Shown piece after piece: positions 54,197 to 64,000 of a stretch of 64,000 bases of DNA. Every line of letters begins with the position of its first letter. The first letter of the stretch is position 1. The notes under the pieces were generated by a model. It saw nothing but the letters and a program-made list of their open reading frames with translations. It did no database searches and was not told the origin of the DNA. A program made the position numbers and the translations under genes. Source of the stretch: Paenibacillus farraposensis (GTDB taxonomy: Bacteria > Bacillota > Bacilli > Paenibacillales > Paenibacillaceae); NCBI RefSeq assembly GCF_020736845.1, contig NZ_JAFFQR010000101.1, positions 16,613 through 80,612 on the forward strand, read 5' to 3'.

Positions 54197-57100
54197 ATGA
54201 ATAACAACGTACAGCGATTTTTTCCTTTAACGAATGCGCAACAGCGGATTTGGTACACTGAGTTGCTTTACCCGAATACGTCCGTATCACTACTCCTGGG
54301 GACGGTAAAGTTTAAAGGAAAAATGAACATAGATGCCTTAAAGCGCTCCATCAATATGGTCATTAAGCAATACGATGCTTTTCGCATTCGTATCACGGCC
54401 GAGAACGGCATTCCCCGGCAATACGTGGTTCCTTTTGAGGACAAGGAGTTCACTTGCCTGGACGCAGCCGATTTCAAAAGTATAGATGAATTGAAAGCCT
54501 GGTTGGAGCGTCATAACCAAACGCCTCTTGAACTGCTCAACAATGAGCTTTTTCATTTTTTGTTTATTAGAATCAGCGATGACGAGTTTTGGCTGAGTGT
54601 TAAAATGCATCACATTATTTCAGACGGCATTTCCATGGTTCTTTTCGGAAACCAGTTAACGGAATATTACATTGATATCATTCGGGGAATAGAATCCCAA
54701 CTGGGCAAAGAATATTCTTATATCGAATATATCCAAACGGAAGAAGCCTATGTACAGTCTGAGCGGTTTGCAAAGGACAAGGAGTTCTGGAACGATAAAT
54801 TTGCCGGGCTGCCCGACGTGACCGGATTGAAACCGTATGATCCGCTGCTGTTGAGCACGACTGCCCAAAGAGCGCATTTTACAGTAGACGGCAGCTTGTA
54901 CAAGGGAATAAAACAATTTTGCCAAGATCATAAAGTCAGCTTGTTTCAATTTTTTATGGCGGCAATGTACATTTATATGCACAAAGCGACGGGCGAGCAG
55001 GATATCGCAATCGGCACCTCTTTTGCCAACCGTTCAACCAAGAAAGAAAAAAATACGGTGGGTATGTTCGTCAGCACAATAGCAGCCAGGTCTTTTGTTG
55101 ACCCTGACGCTGATTTGACGAGCTTTTTGCAGAGTGTGGCCAAGGAGCAAGCCGCGATTTTACGGCATCAAAAGTATCCATATAATCAATTGATTCAGGA
55201 TTTAAGGGAAACCTACCGCAGCAAGGATATCCAGCGGCTGTTCGGCATTTCGATGGAATATCGTCCGGTAAGCTGGGTAGATTTGGATGACGTTCGCATT
55301 CATACGGATTATGATTTTGGCGGCGATGAAGTCAATGATCTGGTGCTTCATATTGCTGAGTTGCTGGATGAAGATCAATTGGTGCTGCATGTCGATTACC
55401 GTTCCCGCCTGTTCGATGCAGGTGAGATTGCGAGAATCATTCGACATCTCCTGGTTATAACGGAACATATGACCGAAAATCCCGAACAAAAAATATCGGA
55501 GATATCTCTGATCAATGAACAGGAAAAAAACGAAATTTTGACCGTATTCAATGATACGAAGGCTGATTATCCAAAGGATAAAACGATCTATCAGATGTTC
55601 GAGGAGCAAGCGGAGCGGACACCTGAGCAGATGGCGGTTGTGTTCGGGGAAAGCCGGCTCACGTACCGTGAACTGAACGAGCGGGCAAACCGTTTGGCCC
55701 GCACACTGCGGAAGCAGGGCGTACAGGCCGATCAACTCGTCGGGTTGATGGCCGAGCGTTCGCTGGACATGATGGTGGGTATTTTCGCCATCTTAAAAGC
55801 TGGAGGAGCCTACGTGCCGATTGATCCGGACTACCCGGAAGAGCGCATCCGCTACATGCTGGAGGATTCGGGGGCGAAGCTGCTCCTGCTGCCAAGCCAT
55901 TTGCAGGATCGCGTGCACTTTGCAGGAAGTGTCATGCTGCTGGACGATCCGGCCATTTACGACGAGGACGGCGCGAATTTGGAGAGCATCAACGCACCGG
56001 CCGACCTTGCTTACGTGATCTATACGTCGGGAACGACGGGCAAGCCGAAAGGCGTCATGATCGAGCATCGGTCGGTGATTAACCGCCTGACCTGGATGCA
56101 GGAGGCGTATCCGCTGGATGCGGGAGATATGATACTGCAAAAAACGGCGATCACGTTTGACGTTTCCGTATGGGAGCTGTTCTGGTGGTCGTTCGTGGGA
56201 GCGAGCATGTGCCTGCTTCCAGTCGGCGGGGAGAAAGACCCGGAAGTGATAGTAGAGACAATCGCTGCACAAAAGGTCAGCACGATGCATTTCGTACCGG
56301 CGATGCTAAACGCCTTCCTGGAGCACATCGAGCGTCAAGGAGAGCCAGCGCAAAGCAAGCTGGCTTCGCTGAAGCAAGTGTTTGCCAGCGGGGAAGCACT
56401 AACGCCGAATGCGGCGGCGCGGTTCCAGCAATACGTCGCGCCGGTCAGCCAGGCGAAGCTGGTGAATTTGTACGGACCGACGGAAGCGACGGTGGACGTA
56501 TCGTACTTTAACTTGCGAGCGGACGAAACGTACCGAACGGTTCTGATCGGCAAGCCGATCTCGAATATACGGCTGTATGTCGTCAGCGAGGGCGGAAAGC
56601 TGCAGCCGATTGGCGTGCCGGGCGAGCTGTGCATCGCGGGAGACGGGGTCGGGCGAGGGTATCTCAACCGACCTGAGCTGACGGCGGAGAAATTCGTGGA
56701 CAGTCCTTTTTCGCCGGGAGAGCGGATGTACCGAACAGGAGACCTGGTTCGCTGGCAGGCGGACGGGAATATCGAATATTTGGGACGGATCGACCATCAG
56801 GTGAAAATACGCGGCTACCGGATCGAACTCGGTGAAGTGGAAACGCAGCTGTTGAAAGTGGAGGCTGTGCAGGAGACGGTCGTCGTAGCGAGGGAAGACG
56901 AAAGCGGTCAGAAGCAACTGTGCGCATACTTTACGGCGAATGCAGAGCTGACGGCAAGCGAACTGCGCGGAGCGCTGGCGCAGGAGCTTCCGAGTTATAT
57001 GATCCCGTCGTACTTCGTACAGCTTGAGCATATGCCGCTGAGCCCGAATGGCAAAATTGATCGCAAGGCGCTACCTGCGCCGGAAGAACATATGAATACC

Positions 57101-60100
57101 GGACAGGAGTACGTAGCGCCCCGAAGCGAGCGGGAAGCACAGCTTGTGCGAATATGGCAGGAAGTGCTGGGACTGCAAACCGTCGGGATCAAGGACAACT
57201 TCTTTGAGATCGGAGGACATTCCTTGCGGGCCACAATCGTAACGGCCCGGATTCAAAAAGAAATGAATGTCGGTATATCCCTGCGGGAAGTGTTTCAAGC
57301 GCCGACCATTGAGCAAATGGCACAGTTGCTGGACGGAAGGGAGCATATTGACTATGCATCCATACCAAATGTCGAGGGACAAGCGTATTATCCTGTCTCT
57401 TCGGCTCAAAAGCGGCTGTACTTGCTGAGCCAGCTCGAAGGCGGGGAAACCAGCTATAACATGCCGGGCGTGCTGATGGTAGAAGGGAGTCTGGATCGCT
57501 CGCGAGCAGAAGAGGCATTCCGTCAATTGATCCGTCGACACGAGACGCTGAGAACGAGCTTTGACGTGGTGAACGGTGAACCGGTGCAGCGCGTGCAACC
57601 GGAGGTTCCCTTTGCGGTAGAGTACATTCAAGCCAAGGAGGAGGAAGCGCCAGCTCACATTCGCCGTTTTGTACGGGCATTCGACCTTCGGCAGGCGCCG
57701 CTTCTGCGAGTGGGATTGATCGAACTGGAAGCGGAGCGTCATCTTTTGTTGTTCGATATGCATCATATTGTTTCCGACGGCGCGTCCATCAACATCTTGG
57801 TTGAAGAATTCAACCGGTTTTATGAAGGGGAGGAACTGCCGAAGCTGCGGATTCAATACAAGGACTATGCGGCTTGGCAGCTGGCTGAGGCTCGCAGCGA
57901 ACGGCTGAGCAAGCAGGCAGCGTACTGGCTGGATGTCTATCGCGACGAGCTGCCTGTGCTCGAGTTGCCGACGGATTATGCGAGACCGCCCGTACAAAGC
58001 TTCGCGGGAAGCTCGATTGAATTTGTTATTAATCAACGACAAACCCATGCTTTACAGCAGCTTGCCGCCCAAACCGGTTCCACCTTGTTTATGGTGCTGC
58101 TCTCCGCTTACACTGCTTTGCTGCACAAATATACAAGGCAGGAAGACATTATCGTGGGGACCCCGATCGCCGGAAGACCGCACGCCGATCTAGAGGGCAT
58201 GATCGGAATGTTTGTCAATACGCTCGCGCTCCGAAACTTCCCGGCTGCAGACAAGACTTTTTATCAGTATGTGCTGGAAGTCAAGGAATCGGCGTTAAAA
58301 GCGTATGAAAATCAGGATTTTCCGTTCGAAGAACTGGTCGAGAAGCTTGATCTCAGACGAGATTTAAGCCGCAATCCGATATTTGACACCTTATTTGTTT
58401 TGCAAAACACAGAACAAGGGGATCAGGAAATCGACGGACTGCAGTTTAAACCTTATGCTCATCCTCATCAGACGGCGAAATTCGACTTGACGTTGCATGT
58501 AACCGAGAACGAGGAAGAACTGGCATGCAGTCTGGAGTATGCGACTGCGCTGTTCCAACGGGAAACCGTGGAACGGATGACGAAGCACCTAGTGCAATTG
58601 ATTGACGTTATTCTGGAGAAACCCGAGACAAAGCTATCGTCGATCGAGATCATTACGCCGCAGGAAAAGGTGCGGATCGTGGAGCAATTCAATGCGACGG
58701 CAGCGGATTATCCGCGTGAGAAGACGATTTATCAGTTGTTTGAGGAGCAAGCGGCAGGATCGTTGGCGCATGTGGCCGTCGTATGCGAAGACGCGCGTCT
58801 GACATACCGCGAACTGAACGAGCGGGCAAACCGGCTGGCGCGGACACTCCGCGACAAGGGTGTCGTTCGGGATCAGCCTGTGGCGATTGCCGCCCATCGG
58901 TCGATCGAGCTGGTCGTTGGCGTTTTGGCGATCCTCAAGGCCGGCGGAGCCTACGTGCCGATTGACCCGGATTATCCGGCGGAGCGCATCGGATATATGC
59001 TGGAGGATTCGGGAGCGAAGCTCTTACTCATCCGGCGGGACGATGTGGCTGATATCGGCTTTGCCGGGAGCGTCATCGATCTGGACGATGACGCGGCATA
59101 TGCCGAAGACGGATCGAATCTCGGCTTGACCGGCGCTCCTGGTGATCTGGCTTATGTAATTTATACGTCGGGAACGACAGGCAGACCGAAAGGCGTTATG
59201 GTTGAACACCGGAACGTCGTGCGCCTGGTGAAGTCTACGGACTATGCCCAATTGGATGAAACGACGCGAATTTTGCAAACAGGCGCAGTGGTGTTTGACG
59301 CGTCTACATTCGAGATTTGGGGAGCGCTGCTGAACGGCGGCCAGCTCTATCTGGCCAGCAACGATGTCATTCTGGACGCCCGTAAGCTTAGACAGGCTAT
59401 CGAACAATACGGCATTACAACCATGTGGCTGACCTCTCCGCTGTTCAACCAACTGTCGCAGCAGGACAGCAAGCTGTTTGGCGCGATCAAGACGCTGATC
59501 GTCGGGGGCGACATGCTATCAGCCCCGCATATCAACCGGGTGCTGCGGGACAATCCGGGCCTCGACATCGTGAACGGTTATGGCCCGACGGAAAATACGA
59601 CGTTCTCGACGACCTATGCGATTCCCGGCGAACTCACGGAATCGGCGCCCATCGGTCGGCCGATCCGCAACTCGACGGCTTATGTCGTGGACAGCTCGAT
59701 GAAGCTGCTGCCAATTGGGGCATGGGGCGAGCTGATTGTCGGCGGGGATGGTGTCGCGCGCGGATATTTGAACCGTCCGGAACTGACGGTGGAGAAATTT
59801 GTTCAGGACCCGGTAAAGCCAGGAGAGATCTGTTACCGGACAGGTGATTTGGTTCGTTGGCGTGCTGACGGAAACCTTGAGATCAAGGGACGGATTGATG
59901 AGCAGGTGAAAATCCGCGGTTTCCGCATTGAGCTGGGCGAAGTGGAGGCTCAGCTTGCCAAGATAGAATCGATTCGGGAAGCCGTCGTGATTGCGCGGGC
60001 GGACGAAAGCGAACAAAAACAGCTTTGCGCCTATTTTGCGGCCAGTAACCGGCTGAGCGCAGGCGAGATCAGAAGCGCGCTGGCAAAAGAACTGCCCAAT

Positions 60101-63100
60101 TACATGATTCCATCCTACTTTGTCCAACTGGAGCAGCTTCCGCTGACGGCCAACGGGAAGGTGGATCGCAGAGCGCTGCCGGCTCCCGAGGAGAACGTTC
60201 ACACGGGAACCGAGTACGCTGCACCGCGGACAGCCGTGGAGCAGGCTCTGGCTTCCGTTTGGCAAAGCGTGCTCGGTGTACGCAATATCGGCATTCACGA
60301 CAGCTTCTTCGATCTTGGGGGCGATTCGATCAAATCGATCCAGGTGTCTTCAAGGCTGTTCCAAGCAGGCTACAAGCTGGAAATGAAAGATATGTTCAAG
60401 CATCCGACCATTGCGGGACTGAGCCCGTATGTCCAAATGGTCAGTCGCATAGCGGAGCAAGGGGAAGTCAGTGGCGCGACCAAGTTGCTCCCGGTTCAGC
60501 GCTGGTTTTTCGAGCAGCATTCCGTAAGTCCGCATCACTTTAACCAGGCTGTCATGCTGTATCGGGAGGATGGTTTTGAGGAAGCGGTGCTTCATCAAAC
60601 GATGAAGAAGATCGCCGAACATCACGATGCACTGCGACTGGTGTTCCGCCAGACGGAACACGGATATGAGGCGTGGAACCGCGGCATGGCGGAAGGCGAA
60701 CTGTATACTTTGGAAATTGTCGATTTCAAAGAGCAGGTTGCTCCCGAGGCAGCCATCCATGCGAAAGCAAGCGAAATCCAACGCGGCATCGACCTGATTC
60801 ATGGACCTTTGATGAAGCTGGGGTTGTTCCGGTGCGCGGAAGGGGATCATCTGCTGATTGTCATTCACCATTTGGCCGTAGACGGTGTGTCGTGGCGAAT
60901 TTTGTTCGAAGATATCGCGACAGGCTACGAGCAGGCGGTAAACGGCCAGGAGATTCAGCTCCCGCAAAAAACGGATTCCTACCGGACATGGGCACAGCAG
61001 TTGTCGCTGTACGCGGAAAGTCCGGCGATGGAACATGAGCGGGCTTATTGGGAACAGCTCGGGCAAATAGTAGCAGAGCCGCTGCCGAAGGATGAGGTGC
61101 AGACCTGTCCGCTGGTTTTAGACAGCGAAACCATCACGATTCAATGGACCGAAGAGGAAACGGAGCTGCTGCTCAAGCAGGCGAACCGCGCTTATAATAC
61201 GGAGACGAACGACTTGCTTTTAACGGCACTGGGGCTGGCTGTTCAGGCCTGGAGCGGTATCGGGCGAGTGCTGGTCAATCTGGAAGGACACGGTCGGGAG
61301 CCGATTATCCCGGATATCGACATCACCCGCACCGTAGGCTGGTTCACAAGTCAATTCCCGGTTGCCTTGGAGATCGGAAGTAACAACGACCTGTCAGGCC
61401 AAATTAAGCGGATCAAGGAAAGTATGCGCAGCATTCCGCATAAAGGCATTGGCTTCGGCCTCCTGAAATATGGGTCTGCAAATCTGGAACGTGTTATACG
61501 TGAGCTCAAGCCGGAAATCAGCTTTAATTACTTGGGCCAATTCGATCAAGACTTGGACAACAGTTCGTTGCAGCTATCTCCTTATTCGACAGGCGGCGCG
61601 ATAAGTGAACATGCTGTGCAAGCTTATACTTTGGATATGAACGGGATGATTTCCGAAGGAACGCTATCGCTTGCCATCACTTACAGTAGCAAACAATACC
61701 GCAAAGAAACGGTGGAGCGGCTATCCGAGCTCATCCGGACATCCTTGCAAAAAGTCATCCGGCACTGCACAAGCAAAGAAACGGCCGAATTGACGCCAAG
61801 CGACATATTGCTGAAGGGATTGACTATAGAACAGCTCGATCAACTGGCATCGCATCACCGGCACGTCGGCGAAATCGAAAATGTGTACAAGCTGACGCCG
61901 ATGCAAAAAGGCATGTTTTTCCACAGTCTGCTGGAGCCGCATTCACTTTCGTACTTCGAACAAGCGACGTTCGAATGGCATGGTCACTTTGATGCGCAAA
62001 GCTTTGCGCAAAGCCTGGATGCTTTGGTGCAAAGACATGCTGCGCTCCGCACCAATTTTTATAACGGATGGGGCGACCCGGTACAAATCGTTTATCGAAC
62101 CAAACGCAGTGAATTCAATTATGAAGACCTGCGCGGGATGGAGCAATTACAGCGTGAGGCGTATATCCGGAATTATATAGATGATGACAGAAACAGAGGG
62201 TTTGATTTGACGCAGGACCCGCTGCTCCGCGTTTCCGTTCTACACAAGGGCGAAGCGGATTATCTGCTTATGTGGAGCTTTCATCATATCATTATGGACG
62301 GCTGGTGCGTGCCTCTCATTACACAAGAGGTGTTCGAAACCTATTTTGCGATCAGCCAGCAGAGAGAACCTGAGTTTCTCCCAGCCTTGCCGTACAGTCG
62401 TTATATCGAATGGCTGGATCGGCAGGATGATCAGGCGGCAGCCGAATACTGGAGCGACTATTTGGCAGATTACGAACAGCATACGCAGATTCCTCAAGCG
62501 AAAGCCCAAAACAAGCCGGAAGCCTACGTTTCAAAACAGATCGTTTGCGAGCTGGGCAAGGATCTGACCGGGCGAATCGAACAGGCGGCAAAACGGTATC
62601 AGGTGACAGTCAGCACTTTGATGCAGACTGTTTGGGGAATCGTGCTTCAAAAATACAATAGCAGCAGGGACGTTGTTTTCGGCAGCGTTGTTTCGGGAAG
62701 ACCTGCGGAAATACCGGGAATTGAAAGCATGATCGGACTGTTTATCAACACGATTCCAGTACGTGTGCGGTCAGACGAAACCATCAGTTTCGCAGATATG
62801 GTCAAACGGCAGCAGCAACAGTACCTGGCTTCCCATGCCTACGATACGTACCCTCTTTATGAGATCCAGACGCAAACCGGACAACAGCATTTGATCACAC
62901 ATATCATGGTATTTGAAAACTATCCCGTAGAACAGCAAATCGAGCTGTTGGGCGGGGAGCAGGCAGCTTTTGAGATTACGGACGCTGAGCTGTTTGAGCA
63001 GACGAACTATGATTTCAATCTGATTGTTTTGCCGGGCGAAGAATTTAAAATCGTATTCCGCTATAACGAGCTCGTCTATGAGCAGTCTGGCATCGAACAG

Positions 63101-64000
63101 ATTCAGGGACATCTGATTCATATGCTGGAACAGGTGGTAAGCCGCCCGAACATTCGTGTGAACGAGCTGAAGCTGGCGACGCCGCAAGAGGAGGCGCAGA
63201 TGCTGCTCCTCGGAGGCAGTGCGACAACCGCTTATCCTAAGGAGAAGACGATTCATCAGTTGTTTGAGGAGCAAGCGGCACGGTCATTGGCGCAGGTGGC
63301 CGTCGTGTACGAAGACGCGCGTCTGACATACCGCGAACTGAACGAGCGGGCAAACCGGCTGGCGCGGACACTCCGCGACAAGGGTGTCGTTCGGGATCAG
63401 CCTGTGGCGATTGCCGCCCATCGGTCGATCGAGCTGGTCGTTGGCGTTTTGGCGATCCTCAAGGCCGGCGGAGCCTACGTGCCGATTGACCCGGATTATC
63501 CGGCGGAGCGCATCGGATATATGCTGGAGGATTCGGGAGCGAAGCTCCTGCTCATCCGGCGGGACGACGTAGCCGATATCGGCTTTGCCGGGAGCGTCAT
63601 CGATCTGGACGATGACGCGGCATATGCCGAAGACGGATCGAATCTCGGCTTGACCGGCGCTTCGGGCGATCTGGCTTATGTGATTTATACGTCGGGAACG
63701 ACAGGCAGGCCGAAAGGCGTTATGGTTGAACACCAGAATGTGGTGCGTTTGGTGAAGAATACGGACTATGTCCAATTGGATGAAACGACGCGAATTTTAC
63801 AAACAGGCGCAGTGGTGTTCGACGCGTCCACATTCGAGATTTGGGGAGCGCTGCTGAACGGCGGCCAGCTCTATCTGGCCAGCAACGATGTCATTCTGGA
63901 CGCCTGGGAGCTTAAGCAAGCTATCGAACGATACGGCATTACAACCATGTGGCTGACCTCTCCGCTGTTCAACCAACTGTCGCAGCAGGACAGCAAGCTG
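54197..64000 (+). CDS. fusA: Fusaricidin-type nonribosomal peptide synthetase (3' partial)
   Basis: One frame stays open from ATG 54197 (GAAGAGGAATAGG upstream) to the window end, 3268 codons. Module 1: starter C domain (residues about 5-430, HHIISDG at 138-144), A1 (about 465-960), T1 (GGHS, Ser1009). Module 2: C (about 1050-1480, MHHIVSDG), A2 (about 1500-1990), T2 (GGDS, Ser2044), epimerase (about 2090-2545; [24 protein letters not shown]). Module 3: C domain of the type that accepts a D-residue donor (about 2560-2990, HHIIMDGW), then A3, cut off. The starter C implies N-acylation by a fatty acid. The specificity pockets read as Ser-like (A1) and Val (A2). Confidence 0.92.
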   Translation, partial: MNNNVQRFFPLTNAQQRIWYTELLYPNTSVSLLLGTVKFKGKMNIDALKRSINMVIKQYDAFRIRITAENGIPRQYVVPFEDKEFTCLDAADFKSIDELKAWLERHNQTPLELLNNELFHFLFIRISDDEFWLSVKMHHIISDGISMVLFGNQLTEYYIDIIRGIESQLGKEYSYIEYIQTEEAYVQSERFAKDKEFWNDKFAGLPDVTGLKPYDPLLLSTTAQRAHFTVDGSLYKGIKQFCQDHKVSLFQFFMAAMYIYMHKATGEQDIAIGTSFANRSTKKEKNTVGMFVSTIAARSFVDPDADLTSFLQSVAKEQAAILRHQKYPYNQLIQDLRETYRSKDIQRLFGISMEYRPVSWVDLDDVRIHTDYDFGGDEVNDLVLHIAELLDEDQLVLHVDYRSRLFDAGEIARIIRHLLVITEHMTENPEQKISEISLINEQEKNEILTVFNDTKADYPKDKTIYQMFEEQAERTPEQMAVVFGESRLTYRELNERANRLARTLRKQGVQADQLVGLMAERSLDMMVGIFAILKAGGAYVPIDPDYPEERIRYMLEDSGAKLLLLPSHLQDRVHFAGSVMLLDDPAIYDEDGANLESINAPADLAYVIYTSGTTGKPKGVMIEHRSVINRLTWMQEAYPLDAGDMILQKTAITFDVSVWELFWWSFVGASMCLLPVGGEKDPEVIVETIAAQKVSTMHFVPAMLNAFLEHIERQGEPAQSKLASLKQVFASGEALTPNAAARFQQYVAPVSQAKLVNLYGPTEATVDVSYFNLRADETYRTVLIGKPISNIRLYVVSEGGKLQPIGVPGELCIAGDGVGRGYLNRPELTAEKFVDSPFSPGERMYRTGDLVRWQADGNIEYLGRIDHQVKIRGYRIELGEVETQLLKVEAVQETVVVAREDESGQKQLCAYFTANAELTASELRGALAQELPSYMIPSYFVQLEHMPLSPNGKIDRKALPAPEEHMNTGQEYVAPRSEREAQLVRIWQEVLGLQTVGIKDNFFEIGGHSLRATIVTARIQKEMNVGISLREVFQAPTIEQMAQLLDGREHIDYASIPNVEGQAYYPVSSAQKRLYLLSQLEGGETSYNMPGVLMVEGSLDRSRAEEAFRQLIRRHETLRTSFDVVNGEPVQRVQPEVPFAVEYIQAKEEEAPAHIRRFVRAFDLRQAPLLRVGLIELEAERHLLLFDMHHIVSDGASINILVEEFNRFYEGEELPKLRIQYKDYAAWQLAEARSERLSKQAAYWLDVYRDELPVLELPTDYARPPVQSFAGSSIEFVINQRQTHALQQLAAQTGSTLFMVLLSAYTALLHKYTRQEDIIVGTPIAGRPHADLEGMIGMFVNTLALRNFPAADKTFYQYVLEVKESALKAYENQDFPFEELVEKLDLRRDLSRNPIFDTLFVLQNTEQGDQEIDGLQFKPYAHPHQTAKFDLTLHVTENEEELACSLEYATALFQRETVERMTKHLVQLIDVILEKPETKLSSIEIITPQEKVRIVEQFNATAADYPREKTIYQLFEEQAAGSLAHVAVVCEDARLTYRELNERANRLARTLRDKGVVRDQPVAIAAHRSIELVVGVLAILKAGGAYVPIDPDYPAERIGYMLEDSGAKLLLIRRDDVADIGFAGSVIDLDDDAAYAEDGSNLGLTGAPGDLAYVIYTSGTTGRPKGVMVEHRNVVRLVKSTDYAQLDETTRILQTGAVVFDASTFEIWGALLNGGQLYLASNDVILDARKLRQAIEQYGITTMWLTSPLFNQLSQQDSKLFGAIKTLIVGGDMLSAPHINRVLRDNPGLDIVNGYGPTENTTFSTTYAIPGELTESAPIGRPIRNSTAYVVDSSMKLLPIGAWGELIVGGDGVARGYLNRPELTVEKFVQDPVKPGEICYRTGDLVRWRADGNLEIKGRIDEQVKIRGFRIELGEVEAQLAKIESIREAVVIARADESEQKQLCAYFAASNRLSAGEIRSALAKELPNYMIPSYFVQLEQLPLTANGKVDRRALPAPEENVHTGTEYAAPRTAVEQALASVWQSVLGVRNIGIHDSFFDLGGDSIKSIQVSSRLFQAGYKLEMKDMFKHPTIAGLSPYVQMVSRIAEQGEVSGATKLLPVQRWFFEQHSVSPHHFNQAVMLYREDGFEEAVLHQTMKKIAEHHDALRLVFRQTEHGYEAWNRGMAEGELYTLEIVDFKEQVAPEAAIHAKASEIQRGIDLIHGPLMKLGLFRCAEGDHLLIVIHHLAVDGVSWRILFEDIATGYEQAVNGQEIQLPQKTDSYRTWAQQLSLYAESPAMEHERAYWEQLGQIVAEPLPKDEVQTCPLVLDSETITIQWTEEETELLLKQANRAYNTETNDLLLTALGLAVQAWSGIGRVLVNLEGHGREPIIPDIDITRTVGWFTSQFPVALEIGSNNDLSGQIKRIKESMRSIPHKGIGFGLLKYGSANLERVIRELKPEISFNYLGQFDQDLDNSSLQLSPYSTGGAISEHAVQAYTLDMNGMISEGTLSLAITYSSKQYRKETVERLSELIRTSLQKVIRHCTSKETAELTPSDILLKGLTIEQLDQLASHHRHVGEIENVYKLTPMQKGMFFHSLLEPHSLSYFEQATFEWHGHFDAQSFAQSLDALVQRHAALRTNFYNGWGDPVQIVYRTKRSEFNYEDLRGMEQLQREAYIRNYIDDDRNRGFDLTQDPLLRVSVLHKGEADYLLMWSFHHIIMDGWCVPLITQEVFETYFAISQQREPEFLPALPYSRYIEWLDRQDDQAAAEYWSDYLADYEQHTQIPQAKAQNKPEAYVSKQIVCELGKDLTGRIEQAAKRYQVTVSTLMQTVWGIVLQKYNSSRDVVFGSVVSGRPAEIPGIESMIGLFINTIPVRVRSDETISFADMVKRQQQQYLASHAYDTYPLYEIQTQTGQQHLITHIMVFENYPVEQQIELLGGEQAAFEITDAELFEQTNYDFNLIVLPGEEFKIVFRYNELVYEQSGIEQIQGHLIHMLEQVVSRPNIRVNELKLATPQEEAQMLLLGGSATTAYPKEKTIHQLFEEQAARSLAQVAVVYEDARLTYRELNERANRLARTLRDKGVVRDQPVAIAAHRSIELVVGVLAILKAGGAYVPIDPDYPAERIGYMLEDSGAKLLLIRRDDVADIGFAGSVIDLDDDAAYAEDGSNLGLTGASGDLAYVIYTSGTTGRPKGVMVEHQNVVRLVKNTDYVQLDETTRILQTGAVVFDASTFEIWGALLNGGQLYLASNDVILDAWELKQAIERYGITTMWLTSPLFNQLSQQDSKL
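57166..57240 (+). other. NRPS module 1 carrier (T1) site
   Basis: [14 protein letters not shown], with the phosphopantetheine Ser at residue 1009 (codon at 57221). The GGHS form is normal for a T domain not followed by an epimerase. Confidence 0.85.
58788..59023 (+). repeat. Internal NRPS repeat, copy 1 (A2)
   Basis: About 236 bp read identical, base for base, to 63312-63547, exactly 4524 bp (1508 codons, one C-A-T-E module) downstream. High similarity continues on both sides across most of the A-domain N-terminal half. Confidence 0.85.
60470..61830 (+). other. NRPS module 2 epimerization domain
   Basis: E-domain motifs [32 protein letters not shown] and FNYLGQFDQ are all present, directly after T2 (GGDSIKS, the E-coupled form). 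It predicts a D-residue at position 2. Confidence 0.85.
63312..63547 (+). repeat. Internal NRPS repeat, copy 2 (A3)
   Basis: Second copy of the 58788-59023 sequence, inside the A3 domain. The pocket start FDASTF and TMWLTSP match A2, so A3 probably also takes an aliphatic or bulky hydrophobic residue; the rest of the code lies outside the window. Confidence 0.85.

Noticed and set aside
57071..58048. 325-codon minus-strand ORF opposite fusA
   Set aside because: Entirely within conserved NRPS A-T-C domains; shadow frame.

Overview
The window comes from a spore-forming Firmicute, almost certainly a Paenibacillus of the P. polymyxa group. The first ~44 kb follows the Bacillus subtilis yabG-to-lysS gene order almost gene for gene, with strong GGAGG ribosome sites, many TTG/GTG starts, sigma-A and sigma-H promoters and Spo0A-type boxes. 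The last 17 kb matches, gene for gene, the fusaricidin (fusGFEDCBA) lipopeptide operon known from P. polymyxa. All genes but one small ORF (6736-6936) are on the + strand. I see no tRNA, rRNA, insertion sequence, prophage or CRISPR array.

Layout. 1-7.9 kb: yabG (5' cut), veg, sspF, ispE, purR, spoVG, glmU, prs, a small reverse-strand gene, pth and fin. 8-24.6 kb: mfd, a lipoprotein foldase, spoVT, a SpoVB/YabM flippase, yabN, HU, rqcP, yabP, yabQ, divIC, yabR, spoIIE, yabS and yabT, covering repair, cell division and the sporulation programme. 24.7-34.5 kb: tilS, hpt, ftsH, nadB, nadC, coaX, hslO and a second parvulin-like foldase. 34.7-44.4 kb: cysK, then the folate operon pabB-pabA-pabC-folP-folB-folK-yazB-dusB, then greA and lysS. 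44.4-46.6 kb: a TrkH/KtrB-type K+ channel subunit and an unknown membrane protein.

46.6-64 kb: a 0.6-kb AT-rich regulatory region with candidate Spo0A boxes, a long hairpin and a perfect inverted repeat leads into seven closely spaced genes: FabI-like enoyl reductase, acyl-CoA/ACP ligase, ALDH-fold acyl reductase, TPP enzyme, FabF-like ketosynthase, FabZ-like protein, and a giant NRPS that runs off the window. The visible NRPS order is C(starter)-A-T, C-A-T-E, C-A..., which fits a lipopeptide with L-residue 1 and D-residue 2. The small genes plausibly make and load the guanidino-hydroxy fatty acid. By hand reading, the module-1 pocket is a serine code, module 2 is valine, FusB lacks the FabZ catalytic His, and FusD carries Gln where TPP enzymes carry the activating Glu. 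These points are the least explained in the window.

The cluster itself is a described system. The open questions are how the odd-carbon guanidino lipid is started, what the two active-site-altered enzymes do, and how the operon is controlled. All homology calls come from reading motifs by eye and from recalled family knowledge; no database search was run.
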